Shown: positions 51,005 through 59,795 of the stretch, in pieces
Position numbering within the stretch: the first letter of the stretch is position 1
Layout of the letters: every line of letters begins with the position of its first letter
Assembly (NCBI RefSeq): GCF_001984575.1
Contig: NZ_LZNS01000001.1
Coordinates: forward strand, 5,741,682 to 5,805,681
Direction: 5' to 3'
Length of the DNA stretch: 64,000 nt
Origin: Streptomyces sp. MP131-18
GTDB lineage: Bacteria; Actinomycetota; Actinomycetes; Streptomycetales; Streptomycetaceae
Translations under genes and position numbers: made by a program
The notes under the pieces: model-generated
Database searches by the model: none
Seen by the model: only the letters and a program-made list of their open reading frames with translations
Told to the model about the DNA's origin: nothing

Positions 51005-53452
51005 GTGCGGGTGGCGGAGTGGACGTGGGAGTACGAGGGCTACGACCCGCGCACGGAACGGCTGCGCGAGGCGCTGTGCACGCTGGGTAACGGGTATTTC
51101 GCGACGCGCGGCGCGGCGCCCGAGACGGTCGCGGGCCCGGCGCACTACCCCGGCACGTACGCGGCGGGCGTGTACAACCGGCTGACGACGACGCTGGCCG
51201 GGCGCGATCTTGAGCACGAGGACGTGGTGAACCTGCCGAACTGGCCGGCGTTCCGCTTCCGGCCGCACCCGGACGAGGGTCCGGACGGCACGTGGTTCAC
51301 GCCGGACGACGATCCGGCCGGGCTGCTGCGCTACCGGCAGACGCTGGACCTGCGGCGCGGCACGCTGAGCAGGTCCGTGCGGTTCCGCGACCCGCACGGG
51401 CGGCACCTGGGCGTGGAGCAGTCCCGCCTCGTGCACATGGCGGACCCGCACCTCGCGGCGCTGCGGACGACGTTCACCGCGGAGGACTGGTCGGGCACGA
51501 TCGAGGTGGACTCCGCGCTGGACGGCACGGCGGCACGGAACACGGGCGTCGCCCGTTACCGGGACCTGGCCTCGCGCCACCTGACGCACATGAGCACCGG
51601 CGACGAGGAGCCGGACATCGTGTGGCTGCGCTGCCGCACCCGCGCGTCGGACGTGCGGGTGGTGATGGCGGCCAGGACGCGCGCCGGCGCGGATGCCGGC
51701 GCGGACGGCCCGGCGCCGGAGGTGCGGACGCGGCTGACGGACTCCCGCGCCGAACAGCGGCTGCGGCTGCCGATCGGGCCCGGGCGGCCGGTCACGGTGG
51801 AGAAGACAGTCGCGCTGCACACCTCGAAGGACCCGGCGATCAGCAGCCCGCTCGGCGCGGCGGTGGAACGGCTGCGGCGGGCACCGGACTTCGCGGGCCT
51901 GCTGGACACGCACGCCGCGGCGTGGGAACGGCTGTGGCGGCGCGCCGATCTCGAAGTGCCGGGGGAGTCGGGGCACATCCTGCGGCTGCACCTCTTCCAC
52001 CTGCTCCAGACGCTGTCGCCCGAGCACACCGCCGACCTGGACGTCGGCGTCCCGGCGCGCGGCCTGCACGGGGAGGCGTACCGGGGGCACGTCTTCTGGG
52101 ACGAGCTGTTCGTACTGCCCTACCTCAACCTGCACTTCCCCGAGCTGTCCAGATCGCTGATGACCTACCGCTACCGGCGGCTGCCCGCGGCGTGCCGGGC
52201 GGCGCGCGACGCCGGCCGGGAGGGCGCGATGTACCCGTGGCAGAGCGGCAGCGACGGGCGCGAGGAGACGCCGGAGGTGCACCTGAACCCGCGTTCCGGC
52301 CGCTGGCTCCCGGACAATTCACGGCTCCAGCACCACGTCGGCTCGGCGGTGGCGTACAACGTGTGGCGGTACGGGCAGGCCACCGGCGACACCGAGTTCA
52401 CGCACACCAGGGGTGCGGAGATGCTGTTCCAGATCGCCCGGTTCTGGGCGGCGTGCGCGGCGTACGACGGCGCGCGCGAGCGCTACCGCATCCGCCGGGT
52501 CGTGGGCCCGGACGAGTACCACGAGGGCTACCCGGACGCGCCGGAACCGGGGCTCGACGACAATGCGTACACCAACGTCACGGCGGCCTGGGTGCTCGCG
52601 CGGGCGCTCGACCTGGCGCGCACGCTGCCCGCGTCACGCCGGCGCGAACTGTTCGCGCGCATCCACCTGGAGCCGGCGGAACTTGACCGGTGGGACGACG
52701 TCTCGCGGCGGCTCCTGGTGCCGTTCCACCGGGGCGTCATCAGCCAGTTCGACGGCTACGGCGAGCTGCGCGAGCTGGACTGGGAGGGCTACCGGCAGCG
52801 GTACGGGGACATCAGGCGCCTGGACCGGCTGCTTGAGGCCGAGGGCGACACGGTCAACCGCTACCAGGCGTCCAAGCAGGCGGACGTGCTGATGCTCGGC
52901 TACCTCTTCTCGCCCGGCGAACTGGCGGAGCTGTTCGCCCGGCTCGGCTACGAGGTGGACGACGCGGCGTGGCGCCGCACCGTCGACTACTACCTGGCGC
53001 GCACCAGCCACGGTTCGACGCTCAGCGGTGTCGTGCACGCCTGGGTGCTGGCCCGGGTGCGGCACGGCGAGGCGTGGACGCACCTGAAGGAGGCGCTGGC
53101 CAGCGACGTGTCGGACCTCCAGGGCGGAACGACGGCGGAGGGCATCCACCTTGGGGCCATGGCGGGCACGCTCGACCTGGTGCAGCGCGGGCTGGCGGGA
53201 CTCCAGACGCGGGAGGGCGCGCTGTGGCTCGACCCGGCGCCGGTGCCCGAACTCTCGGCGTTCGGCTTCTCGGTGCGCCACCGCGGGGTCGCGGTGCGGG
53301 TGCGGATGAAGCCGGGCCAGCTGTGGATCGGCGTGCCGCGCGGGGAGGAGACGTCGGTGCGCGTGGTGCTGGCGGACGACAGCGTGGACATCGCCCCGGG
53401 CGAGGAGCGGCTGCTGCCGCTGCCCCACGAGCCGCATCAGCCGGGTTCGTGA
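51005..53452 (+). CDS. GH65 family disaccharide phosphorylase (trehalose/kojibiose/maltose phosphorylase type)
   Basis: Product is 815 aa, normal for the family. The N-terminal beta-sandwich begins WTWEYEGYDPRTERLREALC-like (residues 7-24), followed by the (alpha/alpha)6 barrel. It has RGHVFWDELFVLPYLNLHFP, the general-acid Glu504 in GPDEYHEGYPD, and the phosphate-binding TSHGSTLSGVVHAW. It phosphorolyses an alpha-glucosyl disaccharide to beta-glucose 1-phosphate plus glucose, feeding the adjacent HAD enzyme. Which disaccharide is not decidable from sequence alone. Its 3' end overlaps the convergent universal stress gene by 16 bases. Confidence 0.9.
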   Translation: MRVAEWTWEYEGYDPRTERLREALCTLGNGYFATRGAAPETVAGPAHYPGTYAAGVYNRLTTTLAGRDLEHEDVVNLPNWPAFRFRPHPDEGPDGTWFTPDDDPAGLLRYRQTLDLRRGTLSRSVRFRDPHGRHLGVEQSRLVHMADPHLAALRTTFTAEDWSGTIEVDSALDGTAARNTGVARYRDLASRHLTHMSTGDEEPDIVWLRCRTRASDVRVVMAARTRAGADAGADGPAPEVRTRLTDSRAEQRLRLPIGPGRPVTVEKTVALHTSKDPAISSPLGAAVERLRRAPDFAGLLDTHAAAWERLWRRADLEVPGESGHILRLHLFHLLQTLSPEHTADLDVGVPARGLHGEAYRGHVFWDELFVLPYLNLHFPELSRSLMTYRYRRLPAACRAARDAGREGAMYPWQSGSDGREETPEVHLNPRSGRWLPDNSRLQHHVGSAVAYNVWRYGQATGDTEFTHTRGAEMLFQIARFWAACAAYDGARERYRIRRVVGPDEYHEGYPDAPEPGLDDNAYTNVTAAWVLARALDLARTLPASRRRELFARIHLEPAELDRWDDVSRRLLVPFHRGVISQFDGYGELRELDWEGYRQRYGDIRRLDRLLEAEGDTVNRYQASKQADVLMLGYLFSPGELAELFARLGYEVDDAAWRRTVDYYLARTSHGSTLSGVVHAWVLARVRHGEAWTHLKEALASDVSDLQGGTTAEGIHLGAMAGTLDLVQRGLAGLQTREGALWLDPAPVPELSAFGFSVRHRGVAVRVRMKPGQLWIGVPRGEETSVRVVLADDSVDIAPGEERLLPLPHEPHQPGS

Positions 53453-54348
53453 CCCTCCGGGCCGAGCGGCTCCTCGTCCCGGTACGGGACGACCGCGACC
53501 GGTGCGCGGGCGTGGTGCAGGGCGGCGTGCGCGACCGGGCCGATGCGGGTGCCGAGCAGCGGGCGGCGCAGGCGGCGGCCCACGACGACGAGCCCGGCCC
53601 GGAACGCGGCCGCCGAGAGCAGCACTTCGGCCGCGTTGCCGAAGCGCAGGTGCTCGGTCACCGGCACGCCGGGGAATCGCTGCCGCCACGGCGCGAGCAC
53701 GCCGGAGAGCACGTCGCCCTCGGCGCTCTCCAGGTCCTTGGCCGCACCGGCGTTCTCCTCCAGGCTGTCCGGCACGTCGGCGCCGAACAGTGACGGCGTG
53801 CCCCAGGCGCGCACGGCGCGTACGCCCGAGCCGCGCGCCGCCGCCGTGGTGAACGCGAAGTCGAGCAGCGGCAGCGCGGCCGGTCCCGCGTCCTTGACGG
53901 CGACGACGACCTCGCCCTCCGCCTCGTCCCCCTCCCGTTCCTGCGGCTCCGAACGCACCAGCACCACGGGGCGTTCGGTATGGGCGATCACCGGCAGGCC
54001 CACCGAGCCGAGCAGGAAGCCGACGACCGGCCCGTGCCCGCGGGAGCCGAGGACCGTCAGCTCGGCCTCCGCCGCCTTGTCGATCAGTCCGGACGAGGCC
54101 ACCTGGGGGACCAGCTCCGTGGTCAGGGACACGTCCGGGTGCGCCGCCGCGATCCCGGCCGCGGTCCGTTCGAGCAGGGCTCGGGCCGCCTCCTCGTCCG
54201 GTGCGGGCGGCACGTAGAGCGGCTCGGTCAGCCAGGCGTGCACCAGGTGCAGCGGCAGCCCGCGGTGCGCCGCCTCCCGGGCCGCCCAGTCCACGGCGGC
54301 CAGGCTCTGCGGCGATCCGTCCACGCCGGCGGTGATGGGGCGAGTCAT
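53437..54348 (-). CDS. Universal stress protein, two tandem Usp domains
   Basis: Product is 303 aa. Usp domain one (MTRPITAGVDGSPQSLAAVD to GSRGHGPVVGFLLGSVG) and domain two (VVVAVKDAGPAALPLLDFAF to VVVGRRLRRPLLGTRIGPVA) each have the alpha/beta nucleotide-binding fold. The G-2x-G-9x-G-S/T motif is clear in the first and altered in the second. Such proteins bind ATP and support survival under stress or starvation. No good ribosome site precedes ATG 54348, so a leaderless mRNA is possible. Confidence 0.9.
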   Translation of the reverse strand: MTRPITAGVDGSPQSLAAVDWAAREAAHRGLPLHLVHAWLTEPLYVPPAPDEEAARALLERTAAGIAAAHPDVSLTTELVPQVASSGLIDKAAEAELTVLGSRGHGPVVGFLLGSVGLPVIAHTERPVVLVRSEPQEREGDEAEGEVVVAVKDAGPAALPLLDFAFTTAAARGSGVRAVRAWGTPSLFGADVPDSLEENAGAAKDLESAEGDVLSGVLAPWRQRFPGVPVTEHLRFGNAAEVLLSAAAFRAGLVVVGRRLRRPLLGTRIGPVAHAALHHARAPVAVVPYRDEEPLGPEGHEPG

Positions 54349-54440
54349 GGCGTTCGCTGCCTCCCGTGCTCCCGTGCTCCCGTGCGGCCTCCGTCCACTC
54401 TCGCGCCTTTTGCCGCAGTCGGCGAGGCGGCGGCGACGCG

Positions 54441-54467
54441 ACTCGGGCCACTCGGGCCACTCGGGCC
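54441..54467. repeat. Three tandem copies of ACTCGGGCC
   Basis: A 9-base unit is repeated exactly three times between the nirD stop and the universal stress gene start, followed by the partial match ACTGGCTAGGGCC. It looks like replication slippage and carries no clear regulatory feature. Confidence 0.6.
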
Positions 54468-54472
54468 ACTGG

Positions 54473-54823
54473 CTAGGGCCTCGCCTGGCCGCGGCGGGTG
54501 GCGTAGACCGGCACCGAACGGCCCGGGTCCGGGTCGTCCAGGCAGGCCCCGGTGGCCAGGTCGAACCGCTGCTTCAGCAGCGGGGAGGCGACGAACGGGC
54601 TGCCCCCGTTGCCCGTCGAGCCGACAAGGCCGCGGGAGAGGACATACGCGCCTGTGAACGGGTCACGGTTGCCGATCGCGTACGTCCGGCCGCCGCGGTC
54701 CGCGAATACCGCCGCCTGCCCGCCGTCCGGCAGGAGCACGGCCACCCCGCGCCCCGGCGTCAGCTCCGCCGGGCCGCACACCGCGATCCACTGCCCCGCC
54801 GTCACTTCCAGCTCCACATTCAT
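54473..54823 (-). CDS. nirD: Nitrite reductase small subunit NirD
   Basis: Product is 116 aa with the Rieske-like fold of NirD: VCGPAELTPGRGVAVLLPDG, VFADRGGRTYAIGNRDPFTG, SPLLKQRFDLATGACLDDPD. The Rieske Cys/His ligands are absent, as is usual for NirD. It partners NirB in reducing nitrite to ammonium. ATG 54823 overlaps the nirB stop (ATGA), so expression is coupled. Confidence 0.92.
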   Translation of the reverse strand: MNVELEVTAGQWIAVCGPAELTPGRGVAVLLPDGGQAAVFADRGGRTYAIGNRDPFTGAYVLSRGLVGSTGNGGSPFVASPLLKQRFDLATGACLDDPDPGRSVPVYATRRGQARP

Positions 54824-57420
54824 GACGCGCTGCTCCCTTCCAGGGTGCGGACCGGCAGCACCGGCCCGGCGAGTATCGTCAGATCCGGCTTCACCTGCTC
54901 GCGTTCCGCGACGAACCGGACGGTGGGGTCGGGCGCCCCCGGCGCGTTCACGAAGGACACGAAGCGCCGCAGCTTCTCCGGGTCGCCCAGGGTCTCGGCC
55001 CACTCGTCGCGGTAGTTCGCGACGTGGGCGGCCATCAGCGTCTCCAGCTCGTCGCAGATGCCGAGCGAGTCGTGCACCACCACGTCCCGCACGTGCGCGA
55101 GCCCGCCCTCGATCCGCTCCAGCCACACCGAGGTGCGCTCAAGACGGTCGGCCGTGCGGATGTAGAACATCAGGAACCGGTCGATCAGCCGCACGAGTTC
55201 GGCATCGGACAGGTCCTGCGCGAGCAGGTCCGCGTGCCGTGGGGTGGCGCCGCCGTTGCCGCCGACGTACAGGTTCCAGCCGTTCGCGGTGGCGATCACC
55301 CCGAAGTCCTTGCCCATCGCCTCGGCACACTCGCGGGCGCAGCCGGACACCGCCGACTTCAGCTTGTGCGGGGACCGCAGGCCGCGGTAGCGCAGCTCCA
55401 GGTCGATCGCCATGCGCACGCTGTCCTGCACTCCGTAGCGGCACCACGTGGAGCCCACGCACGACTTCACCGTCCGCAGCGCCTTGCCGTAGGCGTGCCC
55501 CGACTCGAAGCCCGCCTCCACCAGGCGCGTCCAGATCGCGGGCAACTGGTCGACGCGGGCGCCGAACAGGTCGATGCGCTGCCCGCCGGTGATCTTCGTA
55601 TACAGGCCGAAGTCGCGGGCGACCTCGCCGATCACGATGAGCTTCTCCGGACTGATCTCGCCGCCCGGCACGCGCGGCACGACCGAGTAGGAGCCGTTCC
55701 GCTGGAGATTGGCGAGGAAGTGGTCGTTCGTGTCCTGGAGCGCGGCCTGCTCGCCGCCCAGCACGTAGCCGTCCGCGCCGATCGCCGGGGCGAGCGAGGC
55801 GATGATCGAGGCCACGGCCGGCTTGCACGTCTCGCAGCCGTCGCCGCCGCGCGCCTCCGGCCGCCCGTGCTCGTCGAGCAGCCGCCGGTAGGAGGTGACG
55901 CGCAGCGCCAGCACGATCTCGTACAACTCCTGCCTGGTGTGCGCGAAACAGCCGCACAGGCCGGTGTCGACCGCCACGCCGCCCGCGGCCAGCTCGTCGT
56001 CCACCAGCTGGCCGAGCACCTTCAGGCAGCTGCCGCAGCCCGTTCCCGCCTTCGTGCACCGCTTCACCTCGGGAACGCCCGTGCAGCCCTGCTCGGTGAC
56101 GGCGGCCCTGATGGCGCCCTTCGCGACGTTGTGGCAGTTGCAGACGACCGCGTCGTCCGGCAGCGCCGAGGGCCCGAGCGCCGTCGGCGGGGCCAGTCCC
56201 GCGGGCAGCACCAGCTGTTCGGGCGCCGCGGGCGGCACGCTGCCGGTCAGCGGGCGCAGCAGCCCGTAGGCGTCGGCGTCGCCGACGAGGACGCCGCCGA
56301 GCAGCGTGCCGTCCTGCCCGATGACCAGCTTCTTGTACACCCCGGAGCGCGAGTCGGAGTAGACCACGTCCAGGCAGCCCGCGGAACGGCCGTGCGCGTC
56401 GCCGAAGGACGCCACGTCCACGCCGAGCAGTTTCAGCTTCGTGGAGGTGTCGGCGCCGCGGAACGCTGCCCGGGTGTCCCCGGCCGTGGCGATGGCGTCC
56501 GCCGCCGCGGCGGCCATCTCGTAGCCGGGCGCCACCAGCCCGTACACCATGCCGTCCGCGGCGCGGGCGCACTCGCCGATGGCGTAGACGGCCGGGTCCT
56601 CGGTGCGGCACCGTTCGTCCACGACGACGCCGCCGCGTTCGCCGGTCGCCAGGCCCGCTTCGCGCGCCAGCTGGTCGCGGGGCCTGACCCCGGCCGAGAA
56701 GATCACCAGGTCGGCCGCGACCGTGGAGCCGTCCGAGAGGACCATCCCGGTCACCGCGCCGTCGTCGCCCGCGGTGATCTCCTGCCCGCCGACGCCGGTG
56801 TGCACGACGAGGCCCATGTTTTCGACGGTGCGGCGCAGCGCCGTTCCGCCGCCCTCGTCGACCTGGAGTGCCATCAGCCGCGGGTTGAACTCGACGATGT
56901 GCGTGGCGAGCCCGAGGCCGCGCAGCGCACCCGCCGCCTCAAGGCCGAGCAGCCCGCCGCCGACGACCACGCCGGTCGCCGCGTCCTTCGCGTACGCCTC
57001 GATGGCCAGCACGTCCTCGACGGTGCGGTACACGAAACAGCCGGTGCTGTCGCGTCCTGGCACGGGCGGGACGAACGGGGCGGAGCCGGTGGCCAGCACC
57101 AGCGTGTCGTAGCGGAACGTCCGCCCAGAACGCGCCGTCACCACGCGCGCCGCCCGGTCGACGGCCACGGCCGGGTCGTCCACGTACAGGTCGATGCCGT
57201 GCCGTTCGGCGAACCCGGCGGGCAGCATGGACAGTTCCTCGGGCGAGGTGCCGGAGAAGTACGAGGTGAGGTGCACCCGGTCGTACGCGGGCCGCGGCTC
57301 CTCGCACAGCACGACGACGCGGGCGCGGGCCGTGACCCCCCGGTCGGCCAGCTCTTCGAGGAAGCGCTGGCCGACCATGCCGTGGCCGATCAGCACGATG
57401 GTCTCGGTGGTCGTGGACAT
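54820..57420 (-). CDS. nirB: Assimilatory NAD(P)H nitrite reductase large subunit NirB
   Basis: Product is 866 aa. Domains in order: an FAD/NAD(P)-binding oxidoreductase (VLIGHGMVGQRFLEEL, LATGSAPFVPPVPG, VVGGGLLGLEAAGAL); a BFD-like 2Fe-2S segment (CNCHNVAKG with CTKAGTGCGSC); and the nitrite/sulfite reductase core. The siroheme/4Fe-4S cysteines lie in CVGSTWC and SGCARECAE. It reduces nitrite to ammonium in the cytoplasm. It starts 3 bases after the FAD oxidoreductase gene and overlaps nirD. GlnR control is likely from the box upstream of the operon. Confidence 0.95.
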   Translation of the reverse strand: MSTTTETIVLIGHGMVGQRFLEELADRGVTARARVVVLCEEPRPAYDRVHLTSYFSGTSPEELSMLPAGFAERHGIDLYVDDPAVAVDRAARVVTARSGRTFRYDTLVLATGSAPFVPPVPGRDSTGCFVYRTVEDVLAIEAYAKDAATGVVVGGGLLGLEAAGALRGLGLATHIVEFNPRLMALQVDEGGGTALRRTVENMGLVVHTGVGGQEITAGDDGAVTGMVLSDGSTVAADLVIFSAGVRPRDQLAREAGLATGERGGVVVDERCRTEDPAVYAIGECARAADGMVYGLVAPGYEMAAAAADAIATAGDTRAAFRGADTSTKLKLLGVDVASFGDAHGRSAGCLDVVYSDSRSGVYKKLVIGQDGTLLGGVLVGDADAYGLLRPLTGSVPPAAPEQLVLPAGLAPPTALGPSALPDDAVVCNCHNVAKGAIRAAVTEQGCTGVPEVKRCTKAGTGCGSCLKVLGQLVDDELAAGGVAVDTGLCGCFAHTRQELYEIVLALRVTSYRRLLDEHGRPEARGGDGCETCKPAVASIIASLAPAIGADGYVLGGEQAALQDTNDHFLANLQRNGSYSVVPRVPGGEISPEKLIVIGEVARDFGLYTKITGGQRIDLFGARVDQLPAIWTRLVEAGFESGHAYGKALRTVKSCVGSTWCRYGVQDSVRMAIDLELRYRGLRSPHKLKSAVSGCARECAEAMGKDFGVIATANGWNLYVGGNGGATPRHADLLAQDLSDAELVRLIDRFLMFYIRTADRLERTSVWLERIEGGLAHVRDVVVHDSLGICDELETLMAAHVANYRDEWAETLGDPEKLRRFVSFVNAPGAPDPTVRFVAEREQVKPDLTILAGPVLPVRTLEGSSAS

Positions 57421-57423
57421 GCG

Positions 57424-58722
57424 TCAGTACCCTCCGTCGTGGGTCAGCAGGTGCAGCAGCGGCGTGGTGGGCAGCGGCTCGTCGCCCTCCCAGGCGCGGG
57501 CCAGGGTTCCGACGCTCCCCAGGTCGCCGACGAGAATCCCGCCGCGCAGCCGGTCGCCGCGGACGACGATCTTCCGGTAGGCGCCGCGCGTCGCGTCGGC
57601 CAGCTGGACGACGTCGTCCCCGGGAGCGGGGTCCGGCTGCCCGAACGCGGCCACGTCCCAGGGCCCCGCCCAGGGCCCGGCGGGCGCGGACGCCTCCTGC
57701 CCGGGAAACGCCTCCTGCCCGGGAAGCGTCAGGCGCACCAGCGCGCGGGTGCCGGTGTACGCGGCGCCCGGCTCGCCGGCCAGCACCCGGGCCAGCACGT
57801 CGGCCTGGTCCTGGGCGGCCCCGGCGAGCCCGTACAGCACGCCGTCGTGCTCGGCGCAGTCGCCGAGCGCGTACACGTCAGGGTCGGTGCGGGTGCGCAG
57901 CGCGTCGTCGACCGCGATGCCGCCGCGCGGCCCGGTCGCCAGGCCCGCCGCGCGCGCCAGGCCCGTGCGGGGGCGGACGCCGCAGGCCAGCACCACCAGA
58001 TCGGCGGTCAGCAGGTAGCCGTCCGCCAGCTCGACCGCCGTCACCCGGCCGCCGGGCGCCGCCGCGCGCACGCCGCGGACCCGGCACTCGGTGTGCACCT
58101 CCACGCCGAGGTCCGCCAGATGCGCGCGCAGCAGCGCCGACGCACCCGCGTCCAGGTGGCGGTCCATGAGGTGCTCGCCCTGCTGTGCGAGCACCACCCG
58201 GGCGCCGCGGGCGGCCAGCGCGCGGGCCGCCGACACGCCGAGCAGCCCGCCGCCGATCACCACCGCGGGCGCGCCCTCGCGCACCTCCCGGCCGAGCGCG
58301 AGGCAGTCCGTCAGCGTCCGGAACGCGTGCACGCCGGCCGGCAGCCCGGACGGCTCGCCGCCGCCCGGCGTGAACAGGCCCTGGAGCGGCGGCAGTACCG
58401 GATTCGAGCCGGTGGCGAGCACCAGTGCGTCGAATGCCTCGGCGGTGCCGTCCTCGCAGACGGCCACCCGCGCGGAACGGTCGATCCGCACCACCCGCAC
58501 CCCGGTCCGCCAGGCGATGCCCTCTGCCGGGCGCGGCAGCGCGAGCACCCCGGGCGCGTACCGGCCGGCCAGCACGTCCGCGAGCAGCACCCGGTTGTAG
58601 GGCGCGTGCGGCTCCTCGCCCAGCACCGTCACGGCCCAGCCCTCACGGCCGCCGAGCTGCTGCGCGAGCCGCGCGGCGGCCATCCCGCCGCCCACGACCA
58701 CCACACGCCTTGTCGTACCCAT
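57424..58722 (-). CDS. FAD-dependent oxidoreductase of the nitrite reductase operon
   Basis: Product is 432 aa with a NirB-like N-terminal reductase domain: VVVGGGMAAARLAQQL, EPHAPYNRVLLADVLAG, ATGSNPVLPPL and VVIGGGLLGVSAARALAARG, then DPDVYALGDCAEHDGVLYG. It lacks Fe-S and siroheme domains, so it probably supplies electrons for nitrate or nitrite assimilation, like the NasB or nitrite reductase flavoprotein parts of other organisms. An 18-base tandem duplication near 57691-57726 adds the doubled PGQEA stretch. It is the first gene of the operon; ATG 58722 follows GGGG. Confidence 0.9.
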   Translation of the reverse strand: MGTTRRVVVVGGGMAAARLAQQLGGREGWAVTVLGEEPHAPYNRVLLADVLAGRYAPGVLALPRPAEGIAWRTGVRVVRIDRSARVAVCEDGTAEAFDALVLATGSNPVLPPLQGLFTPGGGEPSGLPAGVHAFRTLTDCLALGREVREGAPAVVIGGGLLGVSAARALAARGARVVLAQQGEHLMDRHLDAGASALLRAHLADLGVEVHTECRVRGVRAAAPGGRVTAVELADGYLLTADLVVLACGVRPRTGLARAAGLATGPRGGIAVDDALRTRTDPDVYALGDCAEHDGVLYGLAGAAQDQADVLARVLAGEPGAAYTGTRALVRLTLPGQEAFPGQEASAPAGPWAGPWDVAAFGQPDPAPGDDVVQLADATRGAYRKIVVRGDRLRGGILVGDLGSVGTLARAWEGDEPLPTTPLLHLLTHDGGY

Positions 58723-58744
58723 GCCCCGAGCGTGCGCGGGCGCT

Positions 58745-58782
58745 GTTACCCATCGGCATCACTGCCGTTTCTCATAGGCAAC
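58745..58782 (-). promoter_or_regulatory. Putative GlnR box upstream of the nitrite reductase operon
   Basis: On the minus strand four pentamers are spaced exactly six bases apart: GTTGC, GAAAC, GATGC and GTAAC. This is the layout of the Streptomyces GlnR box (gTnAC-n6-GaAAC repeated twice), although the third and fourth pentamers fit loosely. Its centre is about 41 bases before the first codon, the usual activator distance if the transcript is leaderless or nearly so. Confidence 0.65.
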
Positions 58783-58833
58783 GCTGCCCTCAGCGCCCAC
58801 GCCCGCGGGCTGTGAGCCCGCTACGCTGCGCCC

Positions 58834-59775
58834 GTGCGGACCATGACCTCGCTCACCTTCGTCGTCGGCACCGGGCGCAGCGGCTCCACCGCGCTGTCCC
58901 GCGTCCTGAACCAGCACCCGGACATCCTCAGCCTCAACGAATACCTCTCCACCCTCGGCGACCCCGACGTGGCCCTGCCCGCCCACCCGATCGACGGGCG
59001 GACGTTCCTGCGGCTGCTCGCCGAGCCGCACTTCGCCTTCGACGCGATGATCAGGGACGGGGTGCCGATGCCCGAGTTCCTGTGCCCGCGGCCGGGCAGC
59101 CCCGCGCTGTGCCTGATGGTGCTGCCGCACCTCACCGGCGAACCGGAGGCCGTGTTGCGCGACCTGGCCGGGGAGATCGCCGCCTGGCCGGCCCGCGCCG
59201 CGGCCGTTCACCATCTGGCGCTCATCGGCCTGCTGCGGGCCCGGTTCGGCGGCGAGGCGGTGGTGGAGCGTTCCGGCTACTCCCTGCGCTGGGTCCCGCG
59301 GCTGCACGCGGCGTTCCCCGCCGCCCGGTTCGTCCACCTCCACCGCAACGGCCCGGACTGCGCGCTGTCGATGAGCCGCCACGTCGGCTACCGCGTGATC
59401 CGCGCGATACGGGACGCACCCGGGGCGGAGCAGCGCCCGGCGGCGGCGCTGCGCGCGCACGCCGACATGTCGCCGGTGCGCTTCGGCACGCTGTGGTCGG
59501 AGCTGATCACCGAGGGCGTCGGCCACCTCGGGGAGGTCCCGGGCGCGCAGCGCTCCGTGCTGGCCTACGAGGACCTGCTGAACGACCCGGCCGGTGAACT
59601 GACCCGCCTGGCCGCCTTCCTGGGCGTGCCCGCGCCGCGCGACTGGCTGGCCGCGGCCCGAACCCACCTCGACCCCACCCGGCGCGGCGCCGCGGGACGG
59701 CTGCCGCCCGCCGAGCTGACGCGCCTGACGGAGAGCTGCACCGCCGGCACCCGCGCGCTGGCAGCGGCCCGATGA
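58834..59775 (+). CDS. Sulfotransferase family protein
   Basis: Product is 313 aa. The PAPS 5'-phosphosulfate loop is VGTGRSGSTAL at residues 11-21. RFVHLHRNGPDCALSMSRHV corresponds to the 3'-phosphate site, and the C-terminal SVLAYEDLLNDPAGELTRLA is typical of bacterial sulfotransferases. It would transfer sulfate from PAPS to a small molecule or glycan. TACGCT 6 bases before GTG 58834 suggests a leaderless start; ATG 58843 is alternative. The acceptor is unknown. Confidence 0.88.
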   Translation: MRTMTSLTFVVGTGRSGSTALSRVLNQHPDILSLNEYLSTLGDPDVALPAHPIDGRTFLRLLAEPHFAFDAMIRDGVPMPEFLCPRPGSPALCLMVLPHLTGEPEAVLRDLAGEIAAWPARAAAVHHLALIGLLRARFGGEAVVERSGYSLRWVPRLHAAFPAARFVHLHRNGPDCALSMSRHVGYRVIRAIRDAPGAEQRPAAALRAHADMSPVRFGTLWSELITEGVGHLGEVPGAQRSVLAYEDLLNDPAGELTRLAAFLGVPAPRDWLAAARTHLDPTRRGAAGRLPPAELTRLTESCTAGTRALAAAR

Positions 59776-59795
59776 CGTACAAGGAAGACGCGAAA

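Noticed and set aside
55024..58815. A 1263-codon plus-strand open frame
   Set aside because: It is antisense to nirB and the FAD oxidoreductase; the minus-strand genes have full family motifs.
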